DNA of 64,000 nt. Origin: Thuidium tamariscinum (lineage: Eukaryota > Streptophyta > Bryopsida > Hypnales > Thuidiaceae). The notes below the pieces were generated by a model. It made no database searches. It was not told the DNA's origin and was given only the letters and a program-made list of their open reading frames with translations. The DNA lies in NCBI GenBank assembly GCA_947034885.2, contig OX344749.2:49133682-49197681 (forward strand). The letters are read 5' to 3'. Each line of letters opens with the position of its first letter. The first letter of the stretch is position 1. This document shows, one piece after another, positions 1 to 12,152 of the stretch. The position numbers and the translations under genes are program-made.

Positions 1-447
1 GGGAGCCGTTACTTTGAAAATTTATAGAAATTACATACTGCATCCAAAAAATTTAGATTTAAAAAATATTCATAGTTTTCACTCGCTAATACTATAAAAA
101 TATTATTTTTACAAAAAAATGCCTCCAACTAATGTGGGTACATCTAAAAGCGCACTGTTCCTAAAAGCACCATCTACAATCGATGTACATTTCCAAAATC
201 AGTAATGTATGCAGGCTGTAGATGGCGCTTTTAGAAACAAACTTTGACCTTTAATAACTTTTGCATATTGTATCCAAATGTTGCATTCTTTGGTGCATTG
301 GAATGTGCTTTCACTTGCCAACAAGAGTGTATGAAAATTTGAACAACCTAATCACAATAACTAGGCACAATATGAATAAGTGACGCTTTTAGGTGTACCT
401 ACCTTATGCTAAATTGCTTAAACTGACGGTTTTAGGTGTTTCCACTA
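1..447. mobile_element. TA-I mariner-like MITE, copy 1 (left part cut by window edge)
   Basis: This matches the right two thirds of the copies at 19698-20085 and 29014-29373: the same run from 'gggagcc' through 'ttttcactcgctaatact' and 'gcctccaacta' to the terminal GACGGTTTTAGGTGTTTCCACT. The right end is followed by TA (448-449). The element is interrupted at 132-404 by a TA-H element. The left end lies outside the window. The terminus (consensus CAGTGGAAACACCCAAAAC read inwards) and TA target are of Tc1/mariner type. No coding capacity. Confidence 0.75.
132..404. mobile_element. TA-H mariner-like MITE, copy 1, nested in TA-I
   Basis: A 273-bp element with TIR consensus AGGTGGGTACACCCAAAAG, flanked by TA (130-131 and 405-406). 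It has an inner hairpin made of GCACCATCTACA and TGTAGATGGCGC. It sits inside TA-I copy 1. The uninterrupted TA-I copies at 20031-20060 and 29321-29350 read 'ccaactatg' through the same point, so the pre-insertion site and the TA duplication can be read directly. Three more copies lie at 13331, 47241 and 60025. Confidence 0.85.
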
Positions 448-449
448 TA

Positions 450-1200
450 AAGGAGTCCAAACATAAAACACGGAGAAATCAACCAAGCAATCAACCAAGC
501 AATCAAGCAGGTGCTCTTCAGTTGTTTTCAGGCCAAGTAAATCAGCATAGGTTTGCTAAATGAGCTCTGTTTTTCAAGCCTAACTTAGGTGCCTTTTCAG
601 GGCGGGCCTGTCAACATGTCCTCTACTTCATTCTCAAGTCAGGTGGAGCAAGTGAGTTTCTCAGGTTGGATGCAGCAGGTCATCTCTTTTGAAAGATGGG
701 TAAGCATGCTCTAAGCTTACATTAGTGTCCTTTTTTTTCTTTTTCTTTTTGGCCCTTTTCTCTCTTTTTCTTTTCCTCTCTTTGAAAGAGACTGCAACAT
801 TCAGTCTGTTGTCTGTCCGGTCCCAAGTCTGCCTCCTGCCATGCCATGGGCTTTGTTGGAAGGTACTCTCTTTTTGCAATGAAATAGCTCTTTCATATGC
901 TCCCAAAAAACAGAAAATCAAACTGAAGAGACTGACATCATTTTTGGATAAGGAAAGTTGTACCTGTAATTTTAATGAAAACTAGGTTTGGAACCAGTCC
1001 TGAAAACATAAAAGTAAGGAAATCTTTGGCAACTGAACTTGGTAATGATGGGTAAAGCTGAGTCTAGAGGTACAAGCTTCATTAATAAATAAATAAAAAT
1101 GGGGGTTCATTAGAGTCTCCATAACATTCAGTAGCCCATAGAAGGACGGCCTTTCCCTTTGTGAAGTCCCCATCACTTAATTTCATCTTACATTTCTTCA
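450..1200. other. No gene seen; unique AT-rich DNA
   Basis: Contains a short direct repeat of 'aaccaagcaatc' (480-510) and a T-rich tract (729-782) that creates spurious reading frames on both strands. No domain, splice pattern or repeat end was recognised. Confidence 0.5.
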
Positions 1201-1221
1201 AGTTTGCAACTTTAGTTACCG

Positions 1222-1303
1222 AATGGTGTGGAATATTTCACACCATTTTATCTACTAGATGGAATGGTGTGGGATATTCCACACCATTTCATCCGCTAGG
1301 AGG
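1222..1303. repeat. Two tandem 41-bp units, each with a 26-bp palindrome
   Basis: Units at 1222-1262 and 1263-1303. Each begins with an almost perfect palindrome, AATGGTGTGG then RATATT then YCACACCATT (1222-1247 and 1263-1288), followed by the spacer TTYATCYRCTAG. The period is exactly 41 bp. It could be a remnant of a small inverted-repeat element or a duplicated protein-binding site. No neighbouring gene favours either. Confidence 0.6.
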
Positions 1304-1438
1304 TAGTGTGACAGGCTGCTACTGAATGTTATGTCATTTGTTGTACCTTTCTTCAATCTCTTTAACTCTTAAACGATGGACCTATAACCACTGCTTTTAA
1401 GCCTCTCGGTTTGTTCAAATTTTGGAACTAGATATGTA

Positions 1439-1841
1439 AGGTAGAACCACCTATAACCAATCGGCACCTTATAGTCAACGTGTTGATGGATGTACTTTCA
1501 ACCAAGGCTAGAATGTGGGTTTCTTTTTCTCGTTTTGAAAGTTGGGACTAAAAGTTCATAGTACATGTCTCAAAGTAGTGTGCAAGAAAGTAGGAAGGAG
1601 TGGGTAAAAAAGTAGTTTTTTGTGTAATCAAAATTAGAAGACTCCATAGATTGGCATTTGGTCTAGCACACTTTTTGCCTTCCAAAATTCATAGTAAATT
1701 CAATTCATGTGACAAAATTACCAATTTTTTGCGATCCCCATCCTTTTTATCTTTGAACCTTTGAAAATATTTGTTTTGCCTTGCACTACACTAGATCATG
1801 CCTAGAATACCTTAAATGATTGGTTATGAGTGGTTCTACCT
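1439..1841 (+). mobile_element. TA-M MITE, copy 1
   Basis: TIRs are AGGTAGAACCACCTATAACC at the left and its near inverse (GGTTATGAGTGGTTCTACCT) at the right. The flanks are TA (1437-1438) on the left and CA (1842-1843, a decayed TA) on the right. An inverted, diverged copy lies at 38814-39194 with intact TA on both sides. The first four bases, AGGT, are shared with TA-H, suggesting the same mobilising transposase type. Confidence 0.65.
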
Positions 1842-1869
1842 CATGAAAAAAAAAATTTAAAATTTAAAA

Positions 1870-2335
1870 AAAATATATATATATATATATATTAGATATG
1901 AACTTACATGTGTCAATTCAATTTTCATGTCCTTCTATTATTGATATATAGTGGACATGGAAGATACAACCAAAGTTCAAACTACAATAAATTATTCAAT
2001 ATTACAAATTTTTCCAAAATTCCAATTGGAATAGAAACTATAATAAATGACCTTCATTTTGTTAGTTGGGCTCAAATTCAAAAAATGTCATTTCAAAGGA
2101 GAAATCTTAGGTTTAGAGCAAGGAGAAAAATACATTCAAATAACAAATTTTGCCATTTGTTTTTCTCACTAACTTCTTATGGGTCATTGGAAGAAACACT
2201 TCATGTTTTTGTCTCAAAAACCCAATTTTTTGGCATAGGACTAGCAGTCCTGCAAGATCCTACTAGTATTGCACATCTGCATTGCGCTTGTTGATGTTAG
2301 CTATTAATTTCGGGCACCTATAAATCTGGGCCATC
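1870..2335 (-). repeat. Repeat E, inverted copy
   Basis: Reads as the reverse complement of part of 23232-23700 and runs parallel to 33330-33430 ('attcaatattacaa', 'aaatgtcattt..aaaggagaaat'). It begins after a short (TA)n tract (about 1871-1892). A 128-codon open frame at 1908-2294 falls inside it, but this frame is not conserved in the other copies and resembles no known protein. Confidence 0.45.
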
Positions 2336-4130
2336 GATTAAGTACTATGTAGTACTACAGAGTGCCATGTAGTACTACTTAGGCCACTGCGAGTAGAAAA
2401 TAGCAAAAAAAGGGTATGCAGACCTTTTCATTTTTAGTAATTAAAAAATTAAATTTTTTTTAAATTTTTTAAATTTTTTTAAACAAAATTGTGTTCACAT
2501 TGCAATAAAAAATTCCTATAGGAAATTTTTTCCCTCTTCATAGCCTTTGTACCTAGGATGGTCACTTTGACCCCATATGTGCAATAGACATGTTGCTAAT
2601 TTCATAAAAACTCATCGCCACCCCTTGTAATGTTAATAGACCTCCAACTTGTCCAATTTGTGGCTTCAAATTTGGATTTTTGGGTCAAAAATAGGACTAA
2701 AAACCTCCAAATTGGCCAAAGTAGACACCCAATTGGAAGCAGGTTAAAAATAGTAAAATAATTTTAAGAATTCCGAAAAAAAATTTTAACATCTAAAACT
2801 TTTGTGTGCACCTTCATTCCAAATTTCGAGCTAATTGAACAAAACATGAAAAAGTTATGCACAAAGAACTACATGTTAGAGGTCTAGGGGACAAAAAATA
2901 GAAGTGTTTCTTGCAATCACCCTCATTAGCATGAAGACAAACACTAGTAAGACTACAAACTCAATTACTCTTCATACTCCTCCATGGAAGATCAACAAGC
3001 AAAAAATGGATGAAAAATGTTTTTAGTCTCTCTCTCTCTCTTTCTCTCCAAATCACTTTTTACTCATCCAAGTGCCAAAATTTGGTGTTGGCAGCATTTA
3101 GGGATTAATCCTTAATGCAAGTTCAAGTCTGTCATCTGGAGACTATACAAACAAGATGTAAAAATACAAGTGACATTTTGGGTAAGGGAGGAGATCCATA
3201 AAATGCCCATTTAAGAGTTGAAGCTGAATTTTGGGGAAGTAAAACATCTTGAATTATTTTTTAGTAATTTTTTCTTAAAAGACAAGTGGAATTGGCATCT
3301 AACTCAAATTTAGTTTCATGTATGAAGTTTCATATTTTTTGGAGCTATGTAGAATTAGTTACAAAATTTTGAAGTCAAAATGGCATAGGGCTCTAAAACC
3401 ACTTACTTCCTCAAATGTACATTGTTTGTACATTCTTATAAAGACAAAAAAAGTAGCATGTACAAACAATTTACATTTGAAAAGGTGGGCAATTTTAGAG
3501 CCTAAGCTATTTTCAAGCCTCCTTTCTTAGCATAGAATGTTATACAAGGTAGCCTCATAAGAACAATAGGAAAGCATGTTGCAAAATTTGCAAAATTTTT
3601 GAATATATGGAGAGAAGTCATTGCAAGTAGAATGAAGACATTCCGACACAAAATGAATTTTTTGTGATTTTTCAAAGTTTGTTGGGACTAAATTGGTAAA
3701 GTGTGGGTAGCCCCATGCTAAACCAAACACTAACATATCTGCTCCCCAAGTGCAATGTCATGATGTTAAAAAGTTACTAAAACTATGGTAATAGGTAGAT
3801 GACTAATATACATGAAAGGATGCTATAGATGTTGGAATCAAGTGACTTACAACATTGGGTTGTTCTACTTTGGTTGTAGATTTGGCTAAAAGTCATTTCA
3901 AAATTTAGATTTTTTTGTAGGGGAAAACATCAAACATAATAAGTTCCTAAAAATTAGGTGTCAAAAAATATGATATATTGTCTCCCAAGTGAAAAAGGCT
4001 CTTGGTCATAATTGTTTGAAGATTGAGGATTAGTTATAGCTTTTATATTGTATAAAAATAGACATTGTGATCCATGTGGGCATTACGGGACAAAATTGCC
4101 ACCTAATAATGAATTTGATGGAACTTATTT
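2336..4130. other. No gene seen; AT-rich DNA with repeat ends
   Basis: Contains a short palindromic cluster of 'tagtacta' words (2341-2381), a CT microsatellite (3031-3051), a terminus like the two-copy 720-bp family (TTGCAATCACCC at 2911-2922), and a terminus identical to the TTAA-F left end in inverse orientation (GCATTTAGGGATTAA, 3093-3107). No coding sequence recognised. Confidence 0.5.
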
Positions 4131-4560
4131 TTTTTATATATATATATGAACATGAAAAAGTAAATTAGAGTTGGTAACACCAATATTTAGAATAGACAAA
4201 GGTTTGTTCCTAAGAAGATTTATGGCTAGTTTATAAGACTACAAGTTCCCAAATGCTTGGAATGTTGTGGGAACATTATGAGCACTATACTAATGTGGTG
4301 GAACGACTGCCACGTCAGAAAATATAAATTAATTAATTATTAAATATTTTTATTTAAAAAATGAATTAAAAAATCATTTTCTTTCTTTTTAATACATTCT
4401 AAAGTTTTTTGAAAGAAAAGATTTTTTTTTTCTTCAAAATTCAAAACTTTAGATCAATAGGGGTCTGGTTTACAACAATGGGAACAATTTGAGGGAATAA
4501 CCCTAAAATTGTCTTCCAAGGGCCCAAAAATCCTCTTATGTCTATGTACTTTTGATTAGG
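4131..4560. repeat. Diverged dispersed repeat R, copy 1
   Basis: Shares order and wording with 43090-43400: 'ctacaagttcc', 'gggaac..tgggaaca', a 'gccac' motif, a TAAT-rich middle, 'aaaattcaaaa' and 'aaccc(t/c)aaaa'. Boundaries are unclear and both copies are heavily diverged. Confidence 0.35.
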
Positions 4561-4842
4561 CTTTTCTTCTCTCTATCTCTCTTTGTTCAACTTATAAGCT
4601 TGGTCATTGTATTTTTTTATATGGCAATTGAATTTCTATTTGTTTAAAAAAATTAAAATTTAATTAAAATATTTTTTAAACTATGATTGACCTTTGGACC
4701 TAGCCTTTGAAGTGGTCAACAAGTGATTATATAATTTGTAGCTTTTGTATTAGTATTCATACATTTGTAGGATATGAATATGTCAATACTATTCTTTAAA
4801 TATTCAATAATTCACCAAGTAAGACTCTAAACATTTTTTGAC

Positions 4843-5591
4843 TTAACCCCTAAAGTCCTGAGTTGTGTTTTTTGGCAACATAGAAATTTTGGGCAGCTCA
4901 CTACGAATGGAGTTTTTATTTTTTTTTCTTCGAAATTTTCACACAACATGTGTTCAAGGAGTAGCTTCAAGACCGAACAATTTTCGTAACTTTTGACTAC
5001 ACAGTTAAAAAGTTGTGGCATGATATGTCATTTTGTTTGAAGTGAGGGCAACCCGGGCAGCTGAAAAAACTTCTTTAAAAAAACTTTTTTTTGAAAAGTG
5101 AAATTTCAAATTGATTCTTTAGGTTTTTACAGACTTCAGAAGATTTGTTTCATCCCATTTGGATTAAGGAGTCAAAAGTTATGAGGAATTTTAGTTTGCG
5201 GGTAAGTATGGAGTTTTTGAAAACCATACCTACCCACAAACTAAAATTCCTCATAACTTTTGACTCCTAAATCCAAATGGGATGATTCAAAGCTTCCTAA
5301 GTCTGTAAAAACCTAAAAAATCAATTTGAAATTTCACTTTTCAAAAAAAAGTTTTTTTAAGGAAGTTTTTTCAGCTGCCTGGGCTGCCCTCACTTCAAAC
5401 AAAATGACATATCATGCCATAACTTTTTAACCGTGTAGTCAAAAGTTACAAAAATTGTTTGGCCTTGAAGCTACTCCTCGAATACATGTTGTGTGAAAAT
5501 TTCAAAGAAAAAAAATAAAAACTCCATTCATAGTGAGCTGCCTGAAATTTCTATGTTGCCAAAAAAAGCAGCTCAGGGCTTTAGGGGTTAA
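4843..5591. mobile_element. TTAA-A fold-back element (741 bp between TTAA sites)
   Basis: TTAA at 4843-4846 and 5588-5591 enclose two arms, 4847-5211 and 5224-5587, that are reverse complements at roughly nine positions in ten, separated by only 12 nt. Outer ends read CCCCTAAAG inward on both sides. The arm sequence equals the right end of longer TTAA-A copies (for example 19270-19635), so this copy looks like an inverted duplication of one end. A transcript would fold into a hairpin of about 365 bp, a likely small-RNA source. There is no transposase; the 60-65-codon frames here are incidental. Confidence 0.8.
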
Positions 5592-8500
5592 AAGAAATCA
5601 ATTGGTGTAAAAATCATTAATTTTCAATTTACAATTAGTCTTAAGAGAATTTTCAATCTTTGATTTTACATACAATACTATAAAAGCATATTTCACCATA
5701 GTTCTATACAATACTATAGAAGCATATTGTCTTATGTTTTGTAAACTATTGAATAGTTGCAAAGATGATTTTGAGAAGCCATAGTATGCAAACATTTAAA
5801 AATTCAAAGCAAATTTTTGAAAGATACAAAGATGGATTGAGTTGTATATAATGAAAATGATTCAAAAGATTATAACAATAAAAAAGGATTAATAAGGTAA
5901 AAATTTCTTTGAAGTGCTAAATATTGTTAAAAAGTAATCAAAAATTCTAAAAACAAGATTTTGTAATACATTCTTCTTCATCCTAGTAGATAAAAATTCC
6001 TACATTCTTCTTTCAGTGAACACGTTTCTTTCAAACCAATAATTTATACATTGCTACAAAATCTTGTAATGAGATTGCTCTTTTTTTGGATAATTATCTA
6101 CACTATGAAGTTAATAAATAGGATATAATCCATATTTGTATGTTTTTTAGATGTAAATAGGTTCATCACTTTAGGAAAAATTAATATCAAGGCATTGCTT
6201 GGAATAAGTGAAATAAACACCTGACATAGGCAATCCTATGTCAGTTGTTACAAAATGCTTGAGCCAAAGACTATAATATGAATTTGAAAAAATCAAATGC
6301 ATTCTAGTAACTCTCCTAAAATGCCTATATCATTGGTTTATATAGAATACATTCATTTCTTAATTGAAATATTATATTATCTTCTTTAAAACTTCCTCAA
6401 TGAATATTAATCTCTAAAGGATTGGAGGTGTTTGAGCATAATTTTTGTTTTCTTGACTAGCTCTTGCAACAAGCATAATTGTTCATTTATGTGGAATAAC
6501 TTTGATGATTTCCACCGTTAAAATGAAAGAAGGCTTTTGTAGCTTGCCTTTACAAAAAATATCAACAAAATTGCACAAATTTTGATAATATGCCGTTGCT
6601 GGCAAGATTGATGAAAGATATTCGTTTAGGCAAGTTGATGAAAGATATTCGTTTAGGCAGTACTTTGTATATATGCCAAAATTATAATGTTGAAATTGGA
6701 ATGCTCAAAAGTGCTCCCAAAACTTTGATTTTTTTCCTCATGGGTACATATCATTGTATTATTCATGTATAATTTTTTCAAATCATTTTGTAGTGTGAAA
6801 AAAAAAATGAGAATGCAATATAATGGCCTATCTAAGTGCCTTTTCCATTTTCAAAAAATTCACCAAAAATCACACACTCAATCATTTCTTGATCAAATAG
6901 TACTAATGGATTCATCAAAAAAATCACCTAGGGGCTCTTTCTTGTTCATAGACAATTAGAGAAGTTCACATTTCAAATTTTCTTCATATGTAGTTGTGGA
7001 AATCATGTAGTGGTCAAAGTTTGAGATTGATGGTGCTTATATAATAGTAGTCCTATGAGTCTTCTAAGATAGAGATTCCTTCTTGCATTTGGAGATATAT
7101 GTAAAACTTGCTTGATATTCGGAATGTAGATTTTGAAATGCATGATGTAACCAAAGTAATTTCAAGTTTTTAATCTCTAAATATGAATTCAAATTTTCAA
7201 ATTTTATTATTTACAATAAATAACTTGTTCATACATTTCTACTAAAGGAAACAAATTTGGAATTGTGCTACAAATTTTTGCCTTCACAAAAGGGATTATA
7301 GGCCTAATTTTGTATGAAGTGGTTTCTCTAAGGTAATTACACCTAATTGTGCCCTTGTTCTCAAATTGATTGGTATATATTCTTGCCTAAAATATATTCC
7401 TATTCACAAGAATTAAGGTCAATATAGAATATAGTTATTTTTAACTTTTTTAATATCCATTGTTTATTCATATGTGTGAAAAAATGCAAAAGAACAAATT
7501 ATAAAATACTCTTTCAACTTCCAACGATATTTATAAAAATTTAGCAATTTGATAACATGATCATTACTCAATTGCTTATATAGACTAATTTGTTAGGTGT
7601 AGTTACTTTAACTATGGAATACTAGATTGGTCATCATTGAAATCATCTTTCTTGTATTTTGTAAATCATTTGTCTCATAAAAAGTAAGAGTATTATTAAA
7701 GGTCAAATAACATGCAAAACCTCTTCTTTCGATAAAAAATTCCAAGGATGAACATGTGCACTTTTGCCTTCCATAGAAGGATTTTTTTAATCATTTGTTA
7801 GACTATTTAAAGGAACCATGTTGTTAGAACTTCACCACCTTGGTGCGTCAAAAATGATATGCCAAAGTGGTTTCCAAGAATACATTATGAGGCTTGGGTC
7901 CATCATCAAAGACCTCCCTTACACACAAACCTTTTCACATTCTACATTGTAGAGGTAGCTCACTTCCTTTATCAATTCTTGTGCCACTTTCTTTGGCCAC
8001 ATGGCTGCCCAAGGAGATCACTCTTTGTAATTTGAAATAAGAGGGTATTTGATGTAGGTCTATTTATCTTCATTATAATATTTAAGATGAAAATATTTTT
8101 ACATATAAAGATACCAAGGGTATATTTTTAATATCCTATGATTTTTTAATGAATTCAGTCATGTTTTTTTTAATTTTATAGTTGGGCTATCTTATATACA
8201 AAACTTACATGTCTAATTTTTTTCATACCCATATACAATTCACACCATAAAACTAATGTCTTACATGTACACTTATTTTTTTTATACATGCACTACTAGT
8301 ATTATAGGACAATTTCAAATGACAAATAACATATTGTCACATTGTTGGTGCATTTATGGAAGGATTGTTTTGAATAGGCTAGAATTATTTGACAGCTACA
8401 ACAAATCTCAAGAAAAAAATCCCTATAATTACTAGATTGTGTAGATTTTATCATTCACTTAAAAAAGTTTGTCTACATCTATACTCAGTGTACCATAAGA

Positions 8501-8915
8501 AATTTGTATGGACCCTATTTGTAAAGGCTAAGGTATCAATAAAACTTTCAACTAAATGATGTTTTTACATAGCCTAATTTATATATAATAGGATATGTAG
8601 TATTTCAAGGACCCCATAGTAGCTTTACATATTATATAAATTTTTCCCCTTTGAATTAAATAAAGCCTATCTTTTCTCTCATGTATTTTTCTAAAAATTA
8701 AGAGTAATCATTCTAAGCATGGCTATTAAATATATTTTTCATACTACCTCTATTACCTACTAATGTTGTAGAGTTATTTTTGTTTTGTTTTTAATTTTTA
8801 GAGTGTATTCATAACAAGTTTGACAATGAGATTTAGAGACCTCGATCATTGAAGAGGCTATCAACTATTGCATGGCCAAGCCATTTTTTTAAAAACTGTG
8901 AGGGCATGTTAGGCA
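5592..8915. other. No gene seen; AT-rich intergenic DNA
   Basis: Over 3 kb with no recognisable gene or repeat boundary. It includes one 27-bp tandem duplication listed separately. Reading frames here are short and have no recognisable motifs. Confidence 0.5.
6606..6659. repeat. 27-bp tandem duplication
   Basis: The phrase 'ttgatgaaagatattcgttt' followed by 'aggca' occurs twice head to tail with only one difference near the start. A recent local duplication; it lies in a short open frame with no recognised product. Confidence 0.7.
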
Positions 8916-8917
8916 AG

Positions 8918-9112
8918 ACATTAAATCCTACCATCAAAGGTAGGTCTAGTGAGGTAAATTTTGGGTTCTTTGGGTAATAGTAGAAAAAAAATCCAAAAAG
9001 AAACCACAATTGTTTTGGATTGTGTCAAGGATATGTTCTAGACCTCTCCTAGCTAATGAGGGGGTGGGAGGGGGGCTTTGATTGCCCAAATATGAATTCG
9101 GAATCCTAAAAA
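8918..9112. repeat. Dispersed repeat Q, copy 1
   Basis: Matches 32245-32420: 'aaatcctaccatcaaaggt', 'tttttggttct', 'tagacctc.c..agctaat' and 'ccaaatatg.attc.gaat' occur in the same order. Superfamily not determined. Confidence 0.45.
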
Positions 9113-11305
9113 AAATTACAAACCTGCACTCCCTTCCAAAACCCCTCGTTTTTCCCTAAGGGAGGACACTCCCCCTACATTTGGGGGACCTACGTATAGT
9201 GGAGGGGTATTTTTTGGGGCCTATTTACCTCCTAGGCAACATTAAGAGGGCCCCTATCATTACCTAATGCACACAAAATTCTTGTATAATCATCCATATT
9301 ATTTCTTATAATATGTAGGTCAATGCAATTTTTTTAGCCTATATTTTTTCTAAGTAAAAAAACTAAATAAAAAACTAATGAGAAAATTAAAGTGACAAGG
9401 AAAAAGTTCATAGAAAAGAAGATTAAATTTCCGAACACCAATTAGTATGCATGAATCAAACACAAAACATTAGAATTGAAAGCCATACTCAACAATTAGA
9501 AGTCATGTGAAGAATGTGTTAAAAAACACAGAGCTAAAGTCAATGAAAGTACTAAATATGCAGAGTACTAAAAATATGCCTCAATGTCAAAATGCGGACA
9601 AGAAGAAATGTAGGCTAGCAAATGAAAAAACTACAACATGAACACCCTATTGCATTTTTGATAGACACTTGCGCATTTTAAAAAAACCAAATATTTTCAA
9701 TAATGTTTGTTCTCTATTTTCTTCCTATTTATTTTATTTCAAAAATAAAAATATTGTTTTCTACAAATCTTTTACCTTACAAATTAGTGGAAGGTGCTGC
9801 AAATCTAATAAGACTATTCAAAGATGTATAAGATGGACTATCAAGGAAAAAAACTCATTGAAATTTCATACAATCTAACACTAGAATGACCATAGAAAGA
9901 GGTTTCAGATGTTTAAAAGGAAGATGGAGGATTTGATGTGCTACTAATTTACAAAATTGATTTATGCCAAAATATAAAATGATTTGGATTAAATGCCAAA
10001 TTCAACTTTATTCTTCCTACAATTTTTGAAAATTGTTTGAAGGAGCTCAACTTTTTTGAAAAGTCAAAGATCTTAAATGGTAGCTTGAGAAGTAGACTAC
10101 CATATTTTGCTAAAACTATTTTGAAACATAGAAATAGAATACAATTCCAAATGTTGTGTTCTTTGATCTATAGGAAATTCCTTTCACATCCCAACAATGA
10201 AATAGAGAAATATGAACTATTTTTAATGGTAACTTTTAGCAAGTAAACAATTAAATTTATTCAAATCATCATACTACTAAAATCATAACTCCCTCTCTAA
10301 TATCACAAATGCTACCATTAATACTAGGGGCTGATGCTTGGTATGCTATGCATTCATTGTATCACATATTAATAAAAAAATTATATATTTGAATAAAATG
10401 CATGATATTTATTTCAATAAGTCCTTAAAATAATTATTTTAAGTATTTTATAAGAATGTTTTCAATCATGAATACATGAAAATCTTATTGTCACACAATG
10501 TGATATTATAGAAAAGGAGTAGCAATTTGCAATCACTTTTGTAATATCACTTTTTTCAAAGAGTGATATTATAAAAATAATGTAGTTGTTGCAATGAAGG
10601 TGATATTAAAGAGGATCCACAAGAAGATATAATAGAGGTAGCAAATCCATTGGTTTTCTTGGCTAAACGCTTCTTTGCGCTTCTATGATTTAGTACTTTT
10701 GTAAGATTTGAGCTTTCATGATATCAATTTTCTAAATTCTAATGATGATTGCATAGCATAGCAAGCACCAACCGCTAGTAGTTAAATAAAATAAAAACAC
10801 TCTTTAATTTAACCATTTGAGGATAATTTAATTTAATTTATAAAAAATTATTATGTTATTATTATTAGAATTAAAATTATTTAAATAATAATTTGAACTA
10901 ATTTTATTTAAATTAAAATTATTAAAATTAAAACTCATATTCCTTGCATTACCAACCCACCAAATAGAACCAATGATGCATCACAATCGGCATGTATGCA
11001 CAAGAACCAAGCTTTGATATTGACTACAGAAGCAAAAAGCCGCTTCAACACAAACAAGCAAGAAAAGTAATAGAGATTTTAAGAAAACAAAAATGAAGTT
11101 TAAAATATTGAAGGTAGAGATTTCTTTGATCCAACGGAGGAGCCCAATCTGGCTCTAGATGGGAGTTCCAACCACCACAAACCTCGTCCCAATTACTTCC
11201 TTGGGGTCGGATGGTTTGGTGCCAAAACCATGCCGCCTAAGATGATACACAGGATAAGATATAGTTCTAGCCGACCCAAAGTATAAAATCCTTAGGTTGG
11301 ATTTG
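9113..11305. other. No gene seen; AT-rich intergenic DNA
   Basis: No coding sequence recognised. The stretch 10790-10940 is almost entirely A/T with short 'aatttaatttaa' repeats. Confidence 0.5.
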
Positions 11306-11308
11306 GAG

Positions 11309-11499
11309 CACTACAAGAGAAAGGGGTGTTTTAAGTAGTGTCCTAGACATCACGTCTTTTAAGTAATGTCTTTTAAGTAAGGTTTTAAGTAAAATTCTAC
11401 TAAAAAGACTGTCTTTTTAGTAAAATTTTACTTAAAAGACATTACTTAAAAGATGCGATGTCTAGGATACTACTTAAAACACCCCTTTCTCTTGTAGTG
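11309..11499. mobile_element. CACTA-type hairpin MITE (191 bp) with GAG target duplication
   Basis: Ends are CACTACAAGAGAAAGGGGTG and its inverse; CACTACAAGA is the diagnostic terminus of CACTA (En/Spm, CMC) transposons, which make 3-bp duplications. GAG stands directly outside both ends (11306-11308 and 11500-11502). The whole element is a near-complete inverted repeat (11309-11409 against 11411-11499) with essentially no loop; the left arm carries about 10 extra bases. Internal 'ttttaagta' words repeat on each arm. No coding sequence. Confidence 0.9.
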
Positions 11500-11502
11500 G
11501 AG

Positions 11503-12149
11503 AAATTGAGTGATCCTATTGGTTCAAACTTGGAAGGTTCTGGCCGGCCTTCAATCCGGCCCCAAGTATAAACCGCCCCTTACTTGCTTGTTTGGGATTT
11601 GTCCATAAATGCCCTCAGATGGCTGGGCAACTTCATTCTATTTTGTATATTTTATATATTTTATATTTTTATATATTTTTTGAACAAATGAAAAGTACCT
11701 TACCACTACATCTAATTTTGATAAGTTTATTTGGGATGGACTGGAAGTGATAGGGATTGTCACAGCACTTCCAAAGTCCTCAAAATTCTATAAGAAAGAG
11801 TACGTAGTGCACCGGGAGCGAAAGGGGGACGTGAAATTCTCAGATAAATCAGAGTGTCGTTTCTTCTCCTCTGCGGGTGAAGAAACAGCATTTTTGAAAA
11901 ATTTCTCATGGAATTTCTTGAAGTCTTTAGTTTGATGCAAGTATTGGAGCTCTTGACCTAGCTGTGTAAGTCAGAATTTTTTGCAGAATCGCTGTGAACA
12001 ACATAAAGGGGGGTCACGACTCCTTCATGCGGAACGGCTCACAGTTGGCTCCAGTTTTGCCTTGTTAATTTCTCCGACTTCACAAAAATCTGGTTTTCGG
12101 AAGAGCCGTGACTATCCTTGATGAATTATCAGTGCCCCACTTGCTTTGC
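11503..12149. other. GC-richer unique DNA, no gene recognised
   Basis: The base composition rises from about 11530 and stays higher to about 13080. Open frames (for example 11747-11935) show no familiar motif. Part of the increase comes from the GC-rich elements that follow. Confidence 0.4.
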
Positions 12150-12152
12150 TAA

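Noticed and set aside
1908-2294. 128-codon plus-strand open frame
   Set aside because: It lies in repeat E, is not preserved in the other copies and has no recognisable domain.
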